From positions 1 through 38,887 of the forward strand of contig CANRCR010000012.1 in assembly GCA_947629165.1 (NCBI GenBank): a stretch of 38,887 nucleotides of DNA, read 5' to 3'. This DNA is from an uncultured Bacilli bacterium (GTDB lineage Bacteria; Bacillota_I; Bacilli_A; RF39; UBA660). Shown here piece by piece: positions 32,933 through 38,887 of the stretch. The translations under genes and the position numbers were made by a program. A model generated the notes under the pieces. It had not been told where the DNA came from, searched no databases, and saw only the letters and a list, made by a program, of their open reading frames with translations. Position 1 is the first letter of the stretch. Each line of letters begins with the position of its first letter.

Positions 32933-34720
32933 ATGAAAAAGAAAATTTTAATAGGTAGTATACTTGCCCTACTTCTTTCCTTTTTTGTTCCAAATTTAGT
33001 TTATGCTTCTACAAAGTTTAAAGAAGGAGAATATATTCCAAATTTGTGGATAAACAAAGAAAAGAATGGACGAATTCGTTACCAACAAGCGCGTTTTTTA
33101 AGAAGACAAGATGGACAATTTGTCTATTGCATCGAACCCTGGGCAGAAGTCGATGAAGGAGTAACGTATGAAGATGCAATCGATATTCATTCGTTAAAAG
33201 AAGAAACACTAAATAAAATCGCCTTAATTGCTTACTATGGATATCAATATGGAAATCATACGGATAGTAAATGGTACTATATTACTCAAGTGTTAATATG
33301 GCAAGAAGTAGATAAAGAAGCAGACTTCTATTTTACCGATCAATTAAATGGAAATAGAACCAATCAATACGACACCGAGATGAAAGAAATTAAAGATCTA
33401 GTAAAAGCCCATCAAACATTACCTAATTTTAATCAAACAAAATTAACCTTGGCATTAGGAGAAAGTATTACTTTAAATGATTTAAATAGAGTGCTAGCGG
33501 ATTATCAAGTAATATCGAATACATCCCATATAAAAATAGAGAAAAAAGAGAATACGCTCAAGATAACAACAAAAAGTGTTGGTAAAGAGACAATTACCTT
33601 ACAAAAGAAAGACCAACGATTCGATACGCCTCCGATTATTTACCGACATCCTGAAAAACAAGACTTTTTATCGATTGGAAGTTATGAAGAATTAAAACTA
33701 AGTATTCCGATAGAAATAAAAGGAGGAGAAATAAAAGTTAAAAAAATAGATCAAGATACCAAAACGAATCAAGCACAAGGAGATGCCGAACTGAAAGGAA
33801 GTATCTTTGATCTATACGATGAAAAAAATAATCTAATTCAAAGTGTAACGCTCGATGAGTCCTTAGAAGCCTCCTTTAAAAATCTTAAAATTGGTACTTA
33901 TATTCTGAAAGAAAGAACAAGTGGGATAGGATATCTTCTAAATGACAAAACAATTACCATAACGCTTACCAAATCAAAACAACAACAAACGGTTTTGTTT
34001 GAAAATAAAGTAATTGAAAATAAAATTAAAATTATAAAATTTTATGGAACCGAAGAAAAAGGTTGGAAAAAAGAAGAAGCAATTACCTTTGGTTTCTATA
34101 ATCAAAAAGGAGAAAAAGTATTCGAAGAAACGACCGATCAAAATGGTGAACTGGAAATTACTTTACCTTATGGAACGTATACAGTAAAACAACTAAATGG
34201 TCCAGATAATTATGAAAAAGTGGAAGACTTTATAATTCAGGTAACCGAAGATAAAAAAGAGCAAATATTTTATAAATTTAATCAAGAAAAACAAGGAACA
34301 GGTATCCTATATAAAATCGATCAAGCGACAAAAGAAAGAATTAAAGAAAAAAATATTACTTTTCTTTTAAAGGAAAAAGAAACCGGCAAAGTAATTGGCA
34401 CTTATAAAACAGATAAAGAAGGATGTCTTACCATCGAAAATCTTTCGTATGGTACGTATCTTCTTGAAGAGCAAATGGCTCCTACCGGTTACTTATTAAA
34501 TACAGAACCTTTTGAATTTACGATCGATGATAATCATCGCCAAGTAATTATCTATTTTGAAAATCAAAAACTAGAAGAACATACCGTTGAAGTACCCGAT
34601 ACAGGATTAGAAGAAGAGGATCAATCGATTCATGTTCAAATATCTATTTCGAATACTCCTTGGAGCACTCCTAATACTATTGTTAACAATGAACAATACC
34701 GTCGAAAGAAACGAAAATAG
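32933..34720 (+). CDS. thioester-domain surface adhesin with SpaA/Cna-B-type repeats and a VPDTG sorting motif
   Basis: A 595-residue secreted protein. It has a signal peptide (residues 1-25, cut near 'VYA'), then a thioester domain with Cys66 in 'FVYCIEPW' and Gln119 in 'YYITQVLIWQE', the Cys-Gln pair that forms an internal thioester able to bind host surfaces. A linking domain follows (about 168-260). Three prealbumin-like SpaA/Cna-B domains (about 264-358, 363-447 and 455-546) carry the E-box motifs 'GTYILKERTSGIGYLL' and 'GTYLLEEQMAPTGYLL'. VPDTG is at 554-558. The 37 residues after it contain no hydrophobic stretch but end in RRKKRK, so a normal wall anchor is missing in this frame. The sortase gene overlaps by 89 bases. 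Start 32933 follows AAAGGAG by 6 bases. Confidence 0.88.
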   Translation: MKKKILIGSILALLLSFFVPNLVYASTKFKEGEYIPNLWINKEKNGRIRYQQARFLRRQDGQFVYCIEPWAEVDEGVTYEDAIDIHSLKEETLNKIALIAYYGYQYGNHTDSKWYYITQVLIWQEVDKEADFYFTDQLNGNRTNQYDTEMKEIKDLVKAHQTLPNFNQTKLTLALGESITLNDLNRVLADYQVISNTSHIKIEKKENTLKITTKSVGKETITLQKKDQRFDTPPIIYRHPEKQDFLSIGSYEELKLSIPIEIKGGEIKVKKIDQDTKTNQAQGDAELKGSIFDLYDEKNNLIQSVTLDESLEASFKNLKIGTYILKERTSGIGYLLNDKTITITLTKSKQQQTVLFENKVIENKIKIIKFYGTEEKGWKKEEAITFGFYNQKGEKVFEETTDQNGELEITLPYGTYTVKQLNGPDNYEKVEDFIIQVTEDKKEQIFYKFNQEKQGTGILYKIDQATKERIKEKNITFLLKEKETGKVIGTYKTDKEGCLTIENLSYGTYLLEEQMAPTGYLLNTEPFEFTIDDNHRQVIIYFENQKLEEHTVEVPDTGLEEEDQSIHVQISISNTPWSTPNTIVNNEQYRRKKRK

Positions 34721-35177
34721 CATACAAAAGATTACTTGGAATGGAGTAACTCCAATCAAAGAGGAGATAGAAGAGAAACCACTAGCAACATTAGTGATAC
34801 CTAAAATACATTTTCAAAGAAATCTTTATGCTAAAAATAGTAAAGAAAATGATTTATCAAAAAATATAATTTTCTTACCTACTTCGGATCTTCCGGATCA
34901 AACACCTGGAATCGTTCTAATAGCAGGTCATTCTGGAACAGGAGCGATGGCCTACTTTCAAAATTTAGATCAAATACAAATATATGATATATTGCTCCTT
35001 TTATATAAAAATAACACCTATACCTATAAAGTAGTCGAACGTTTAAATGATCCCAAGACAGGGTCCATTCATTTCTTTACCAATCCGAAAAAAGATTATC
35101 TGATACTGACTACTTGTATGCCCCATGAGAAAGGAAGGCAATTAACTATAATTGCCGAAAAAAAGAACTCTGATTAG
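34632..35177 (+). CDS. sortase (class undecided), partner of the overlapping adhesin
   Basis: Sortases cleave LPxTG-like motifs and join the protein to peptidoglycan or a pilin. The 181-residue protein has an N-terminal membrane anchor '[17 protein letters not shown]' (residues 4-20) and a sortase barrel (about 50-178). The catalytic triad is His100 in '[13 protein letters not shown]', Cys162 in '[10 protein letters not shown]' and Arg169 in 'KGRQLTI'. It is short and lacks class-C lid or C-terminal helix features. The first 89 bases overlap the adhesin gene in the +1 frame. AGAGGAT about 10 bases upstream can serve as ribosome site. A dedicated adhesin-sortase pair is the simplest reading. 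Confidence 0.9.
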   Translation: MFKYLFRILLGALLILLLTMNNTVERNENSIQKITWNGVTPIKEEIEEKPLATLVIPKIHFQRNLYAKNSKENDLSKNIIFLPTSDLPDQTPGIVLIAGHSGTGAMAYFQNLDQIQIYDILLLLYKNNTYTYKVVERLNDPKTGSIHFFTNPKKDYLILTTCMPHEKGRQLTIIAEKKNSD

Positions 35178-35186
35178 AGTTCTTTT
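35161..35186. terminator. bidirectional terminator shared by sortase and clpB
   Basis: Perfect ten-base arms AAAAGAACTC / GAGTTCTTTT enclose a six-base loop holding most of both stop codons. T-rich arms on each strand allow use from both sides. Confidence 0.88.
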
Positions 35187-37279
35187 GTCGTTACTACAAA
35201 TTGATTGTTTTGGTAATCGATGGTGACCGTATCGCCATAATTAATTTCATTTTGAATTAATTTCTTAGAGATAATAGTTTCAATCGTACGACTGGTAATT
35301 CGTTTTAAAGGACGGGCTCCATAAGCGACATCATATCCTTGCTCCAAAAGATATTTCCGAGCCGAATCGGTTAAGACGAAATGAATATCTTGATCGACAA
35401 GACGTCTTTCGATATCTTTCATAATTTTATCCAAAATAAGAGATAGATTTGCTTCCGTAAGCGAGTTAAAAACAATTACCTCATCAATACGGTTAATAAA
35501 TTCAGGACGAAAATGTTGTTTTACTTCCGCTTCAACTAATTCCTTATGTCCTTCTAAAATATGTTCACTACCTAAATTACTTGTCATAATAATAATCGTA
35601 TTTTTAAAGTCTACTGTACGACCATTCGAATCGGTAACACGACCATCATCTAAGATTTGAAGTAACAAATTTAATACTTCTGGGTGGGCTTTTTCTACTT
35701 CATCAAATAAAACGATACTGTAAGGATTACGACGAACGGCTTCCGTCAATTGTCCTCCTTCTTCATAACCGACATAGCCAGGAGGAGAACCGATCAAACG
35801 AGAAACACTAAACTTTTCCATATATTCGCTCATATCAATCCGAATCATGTGTTTTTCATCATCGAAGAGTTCATATGCTAAACTACGTGCCACTTCCGTT
35901 TTACCGACACCGGTAGGACCTAAAAATAGGAACGAACCGATAGGTCGATTAGGATCTTTAATACCACTTCTACTACGCAAAATAGCATCACTTACAAGAC
36001 GAAGTGCTTCCTCTTGACCAATGACTCGTTTAGCTAAATTCTCTTCCAAATGTAAAAGTTTCTCTTTCTCACCACTCATCAATTTAGTAACCGGAATATT
36101 CGTCCATCGAGAAATAATATTTGCAATCGATTCTTCATCGACCGTATCACTTAAAATTTGATTTTTCTCCTGTTGCGTCAATTTATCTAATTCCTTTTCT
36201 AAAACCGGAATATCGCCATGACGAAGACGAGCGGCCTTTTCCAAATCATATTCATTTTCCGCTTGTTCTAATTCAAACCGAGCTCGTTCTAGTTCACTTT
36301 TCTTCTCTTTAATTTGTTCGTAGACAGCTTTTTCATTTTCCCAGGCTTCTTTTAATTCATGTTCTTTTCCACGTTTCGCATTTAACTCAAATTCAATTTC
36401 ATCAAGACGTTTTTTAGAGGCCGCATCTTTTTCTTTTTTGATGGCTTGTCGTTCAATTTCAAGGCGCATAATTTCACGTGTTAGGCAATCAAGTTCAGTG
36501 GGAACAGAATCCATTTGAACACGAATAGTAGCACAAGCTTCATCGACTAAATCAATGGCTTTATCGGGTAAAAAACGATCCGTAATATAACGGTTGGATA
36601 ACGTAGCAGCCGCAACTAAAGCGCGATCACTTATACGAACACCATGATGAATCTCAAAGCGTTCTTTTAATCCACGTAAAATAGTAATGGTATCGAGGAC
36701 GGTTGGTTCCGATACTTTTACCTTTTGAAAACGTCGTTCCAAAGCGCCATCTTTTTCGATATATTTCCGATATTCATTCAAAGTAGTAGCACCGATAACA
36801 TGGATTTCACCACGCGCTAGTAATGGCTTCAAAATATTCGAAGTATCCATCGCCCCTTCCATATTACCCGAACCTACAATCGTATGAATTTCATCGATAA
36901 ATAGAATGATATTACCATCACTTTTTTTCACGGCATCGAGTACTTTTTTTAAACGTTCCTCAAATTCACCACGATATTTTGCTCCAGCAATTAAAGCCGC
37001 CATATCGAGTTCAAAAATCATTTTATCTTTGAGTGAATTAGGAACATCTCCTTTAATAATACGTAAGGCTAAGCCTTCGACGATCGCTGTTTTACCAACA
37101 CCAGGTTCCCCAATTAATACGGGGTTGTTCTTTGTTTTACGAGAAAGCACACGTGTAATAGAACGAATTTCTTCATCACGGCCAATAACCGGATCAATCT
37201 TTCCAGATTTAGCTTGTTCTGTAATATTACGTCCATACTTTTCGAAAACATCTTCTTCTTTTTCTTCATTGGAAAACAT
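35174..37279 (-). CDS. clpB: ClpB disaggregase lacking the N-terminal domain
   Basis: ClpB is a hexameric AAA+ machine that pulls apart protein aggregates with DnaK. The 701-residue protein starts directly at the first ATPase domain ('[12 protein letters not shown]', Walker A GEPGVGKT at residues 57-64). It has 'IDEIHTIVG', '[11 protein letters not shown]', 'MDSVPTELD' (a ClpB mark), the full coiled-coil middle domain (about residues 265-385) and the second ATPase domain ('GPTGVGKT', '[13 protein letters not shown]', '[11 protein letters not shown]'). Usual ClpB has about 860 residues; the ~145-residue N-domain is absent. The start is preceded by AAAGGGTGAT and the promoter is only 26 bases away, so nothing is missing upstream. 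Mollicutes ClpB is similarly short. HrcA control is indicated by CIRCE. Confidence 0.94.
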   Translation of the reverse strand: MFSNEEKEEDVFEKYGRNITEQAKSGKIDPVIGRDEEIRSITRVLSRKTKNNPVLIGEPGVGKTAIVEGLALRIIKGDVPNSLKDKMIFELDMAALIAGAKYRGEFEERLKKVLDAVKKSDGNIILFIDEIHTIVGSGNMEGAMDTSNILKPLLARGEIHVIGATTLNEYRKYIEKDGALERRFQKVKVSEPTVLDTITILRGLKERFEIHHGVRISDRALVAAATLSNRYITDRFLPDKAIDLVDEACATIRVQMDSVPTELDCLTREIMRLEIERQAIKKEKDAASKKRLDEIEFELNAKRGKEHELKEAWENEKAVYEQIKEKKSELERARFELEQAENEYDLEKAARLRHGDIPVLEKELDKLTQQEKNQILSDTVDEESIANIISRWTNIPVTKLMSGEKEKLLHLEENLAKRVIGQEEALRLVSDAILRSRSGIKDPNRPIGSFLFLGPTGVGKTEVARSLAYELFDDEKHMIRIDMSEYMEKFSVSRLIGSPPGYVGYEEGGQLTEAVRRNPYSIVLFDEVEKAHPEVLNLLLQILDDGRVTDSNGRTVDFKNTIIIMTSNLGSEHILEGHKELVEAEVKQHFRPEFINRIDEVIVFNSLTEANLSLILDKIMKDIERRLVDQDIHFVLTDSARKYLLEQGYDVAYGARPLKRITSRTIETIISKKLIQNEINYGDTVTIDYQNNQFVVTTKEL

Positions 37280-37304
37280 AGTATCACCCTTTCTTTCTAC
37301 CCCT

Positions 37305-37332
37305 ATTATACGCCTTTTTTAGCACTTGTCAA
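37305..37332 (-). promoter_or_regulatory. clpB promoter
   Basis: Minus strand: TTGACA, 16 bases, TATAAT. The -35 lies within the spacer and left arm of the CIRCE element, so HrcA binding would block RNA polymerase. Confidence 0.85.
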
Positions 37333-37345
37333 CATAGAGTGCTAA
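37319..37345. promoter_or_regulatory. CIRCE element (HrcA operator)
   Basis: Inverted repeat TTAGCACTT - nine bases - GAGTGCTAA. It matches the CIRCE consensus TTAGCACTC-N9-GAGTGCTAA in 17 of 18 arm positions. It implies an HrcA repressor elsewhere in the genome and heat-shock induction of clpB. Confidence 0.93.
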
Positions 37346-37354
37346 TTTTCTTTT

Positions 37355-37386
37355 AAAAAAAAGTACTTACTTTTCTGTAAGTACTT
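37355..37386 (-). terminator. terminator of the S41 peptidase gene
   Basis: Minus strand: AAGTACTTAC / GTAAGTACTT with a six-base loop and a long T-tract. The stop codon TAA lies in the right arm. Confidence 0.88.
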
Positions 37387-38710
37387 CAATGGCTTTATCT
37401 AACTGGGTATCCTTACCATTTACGATATCTTCACTCGTAAGGGATACTTCGATATCCGGTTTAATTCCTTCTCCGTTTATCCAGTTTCCATTCGGTGTTA
37501 ACCATTTTTGAATTGTATATTTAATTTGAGCTCCACTACTTAAAGTACGCGTAGTTTGTACCGTTCCTTTTCCAAAAGTTGTTTCTCCCACTAAAGTAGC
37601 GCCGTAAGACTCTTTTAATGCTGCAGCTAATATTTCAGAAGCGGAAGCACTTCCACGATTCATTAAAACGACCACGGGAAGTTTAAAATCCGATACATGG
37701 GTAGAAAAAATGGGTTGTTTAATACCTTTGGTTTCCAATTGATATATAATTTCACCTTTTGGAACAAATAAAGAAGCTATATTTTCGACAACCGATAGAT
37801 GTCCACCCGTATTACCACGTACATCGATAATCAAAGAATCAATTTCCTTTGTTTGCAACCGTAATAATTCTTGTTCGAACTGCGTATAAGTGTTTTCAGC
37901 AAAAATATCGATTACAATCATACCAATTTTATGATCATCTCTTTCGATTACGTCACTCGTTACAGAGGGAATATCTACTTTTCTACGAACAAGCGAATAA
38001 ACCTTTGTTTCTCCATCTCGAATAATAGTCACATTGACACTGGTACCTTCAACACCTTGTAATAAGTCTGAAATATCATCGAGTTCCATACCAGTCACAT
38101 CTTGATCTTCTACAGCGACAATTTGATCTTTTACTTTTAATCCAGCATTGATTGCTGCCCCATTATCAAATAAAGTAACAATTTGAATCGTTCCGTCTTC
38201 TAATTTGGTAACCTCAGCACCAATTCCTACATAAGAACCATTTACTTGCTGATTAAATTCATCAGATTCTTCTTTATCCATATAAGTAGAGAAAGGATCT
38301 CCTAAATAGTCAATCAAACCAGCAATACCGGCTTCCATTAATTCTTTTCCATCAATTTCATCGTAATAGTTCTCTTTAATCTCATTATAAACTTGAATAA
38401 ATTCCGCTAATTCACTAGGAACACTTTCTCCAGAATCTAACAATGGAAAATCATTTTTATTCGCAGAAGATACGATAAAAGCACCTACAAGTCCACCCGC
38501 AATTAAAGTAATAATCATAATAATTACAACTTCTATAAAGTTAAATCCTACTTTTTTTTCAACGATTACTTCTTTCACTTTTTCTTCTTCATCTATTTTT
38601 TTTACAGGTTCTTTCACTTTCGTTTTTTCAACTACTTTTTTTTCAGGCTCTTTCACTTTTTTTTCTTCAACTGCTTTTTTTTCAGACTCTTTTACGTCTT
38701 TCTTTTTCAC
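37367..38710 (-). CDS. C-terminal processing peptidase (S41, CtpA-like)
   Basis: Membrane-anchored serine protease that trims or degrades extracytoplasmic proteins. The 447-residue protein has a cytoplasmic N-terminus of near-repeats (KVKEPEKK, KVKEPVKK, residues about 1-52) and one membrane helix (about 58-82). A short helical domain follows, then a PDZ domain (about 155-235) and the S41 core with 'IDVRGNTGGHL', catalytic Ser in 'NRGSASASEILAAALK' and Lys in 'TTFGKGTVQT'. The start is GTG at 38710, with AGAGGTGG 4 bases before; no other start fits. It has its own promoter and terminator. Confidence 0.93.
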   Translation of the reverse strand: MKKKDVKESEKKAVEEKKVKEPEKKVVEKTKVKEPVKKIDEEEKVKEVIVEKKVGFNFIEVVIIMIITLIAGGLVGAFIVSSANKNDFPLLDSGESVPSELAEFIQVYNEIKENYYDEIDGKELMEAGIAGLIDYLGDPFSTYMDKEESDEFNQQVNGSYVGIGAEVTKLEDGTIQIVTLFDNGAAINAGLKVKDQIVAVEDQDVTGMELDDISDLLQGVEGTSVNVTIIRDGETKVYSLVRRKVDIPSVTSDVIERDDHKIGMIVIDIFAENTYTQFEQELLRLQTKEIDSLIIDVRGNTGGHLSVVENIASLFVPKGEIIYQLETKGIKQPIFSTHVSDFKLPVVVLMNRGSASASEILAAALKESYGATLVGETTFGKGTVQTTRTLSSGAQIKYTIQKWLTPNGNWINGEGIKPDIEVSLTSEDIVNGKDTQLDKAIEVLTEK

Positions 38711-38738
38711 AGTACCACCTCTTTACTACCTACTCATT

Positions 38739-38767
38739 ATCATATCATACTTTTTATAAAATACCAA
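38739..38767 (-). promoter_or_regulatory. promoter of the S41 peptidase gene
   Basis: Minus strand: TTGGTA, 17 bases, TATGAT, 28 bases before the GTG start. Confidence 0.6.
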
Positions 38768-38769
38768 AG

Positions 38770-38798
38770 AAAAAAGGAACAAATCAAATTCGTTCCTT
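38770..38798 (-). terminator. terminator after tRNA-Asn
   Basis: Minus strand: AAGGAACGAAT / ATTTGTTCCTT (one G-T pair), three-base loop, followed by TTTTTT. It lies 10 bases beyond the tRNA's CCA. Confidence 0.88.
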
Positions 38799-38808
38799 AT
38801 ATATACGA

Positions 38809-38885
38809 TGGCGCCCCAACTAGGACTTGAACCTAGGACCCCTTGATTAACAGTCAAGTGCTCTAACCAACTGAGCTATTGAGGC
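38809..38885 (-). tRNA. tRNA-Asn (GTT)
   Basis: A complete cloverleaf on the minus strand. The acceptor GCCTCAA pairs with TTGGGGC, with one G-T pair. The D arm is GCTC/GAGC, the anticodon stem CTTGA/TCAAG has loop CTGTTAA (anticodon GTT, Asn), and the T arm CCTAG/CTAGG has TTCAAGT. The discriminator is G, as in Asn tRNAs, and CCA is encoded. Its promoter lies beyond the window; other tRNAs may precede it. Confidence 0.97.
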
Positions 38886-38887
38886 AA

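Noticed and set aside
1-38887. CRISPR arrays, insertion sequences, prophage genes, rRNA
   Set aside because: No regularly spaced repeats, no transposase or integrase motifs, no phage structural genes and no conserved rRNA segments were seen.

Overview
The window comes from a low-GC, walled, Gram-positive bacterium, most likely one of the Bacilli close to Mollicutes/Erysipelotrichia (RF39-type gut Firmicutes); this placement is an inference from gene content. The signs are AT-rich DNA, consensus sigma-A promoters (TTGACA/TATAAT), strong AGGAGG-type ribosome sites, a leucine T-box riboswitch, a CIRCE/HrcA site, lipoproteins with LxGC lipoboxes, peptidoglycan cross-bridge FemAB proteins, a VanY-type carboxypeptidase, a sortase with its substrate, and a Cse60-like small protein. 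UGA is used as a stop (murJ, the cse60-like gene and the nfeD-like gene end in TGA), so the Mycoplasma genetic code is excluded. There are no rRNAs, CRISPR arrays, transposases or phage genes. One tRNA, tRNA-Asn(GTT), lies at the right edge.

Layout. 1-3.2 kb (minus): trmB, a lipoprotein, an acidic disordered protein and a YtxG/YtxH-like pair form one tight cluster. 3.2-7.0 kb (plus): a small Asn/Met-rich protein, a lipoprotein, an ABC-F ATPase and a FemAB ligase. 7.0-12.2 kb (minus): an unknown protein, a murJ-femAB pair, a second unknown protein, a Cse60-like protein and a lipoprotein. 12.2-13.3 kb: a CpG-poor, internally duplicated gene that looks foreign. 13.3-16.4 kb (minus): a T-box leader with a CUU specifier controls a small membrane protein and leuS. 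16.4-21.5 kb (minus): a GH31 glycosidase with a substituted catalytic residue, a zinc-ribbon membrane protein and a VanY-like peptidase. 21.5-23.0 kb (plus): a radical SAM protein and a DUF2179 membrane protein. 23.1-27.3 kb (minus): two SPFH membrane-scaffold modules side by side (a YdjG/YdjI-like pair and a NfeD/QmcA-like pair). 27.4-32.7 kb (minus): a UcpA-like SDR, a CorA transporter, a CDP-alcohol phosphatidyltransferase, a YetF/DUF421 protein and formate-THF ligase. 32.9-35.2 kb (plus): a thioester-domain surface adhesin overlapping its own sortase. 35.2-38.9 kb (minus): a ClpB without its N-domain under CIRCE control, a CtpA-type S41 protease and tRNA-Asn.

Most of the window is core metabolism plus envelope biology: lipid II flipping (MurJ), cross-bridge addition (two FemAB), peptide trimming (VanY), membrane organisation (SPFH/NfeD, YtxGH), phospholipid synthesis and surface anchoring (sortase and adhesin). 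The most unusual spot is the adhesin-sortase junction. There the three parts of a cell-wall sorting signal (VPDTG, hydrophobic stretch, RRKKRK) lie in the right order in the DNA but in two reading frames, and the hydrophobic part serves as the sortase's own membrane anchor. Other points of interest are the Asp-to-Lys change in the GH31 enzyme, the CpG-depleted duplicated gene, a membrane protein inserted between the leucine T-box and leuS, and repeated terminator-promoter junctions in which a -35 box starts inside or just after a terminator T-tract. No stretch over 300 bases lacks a gene.
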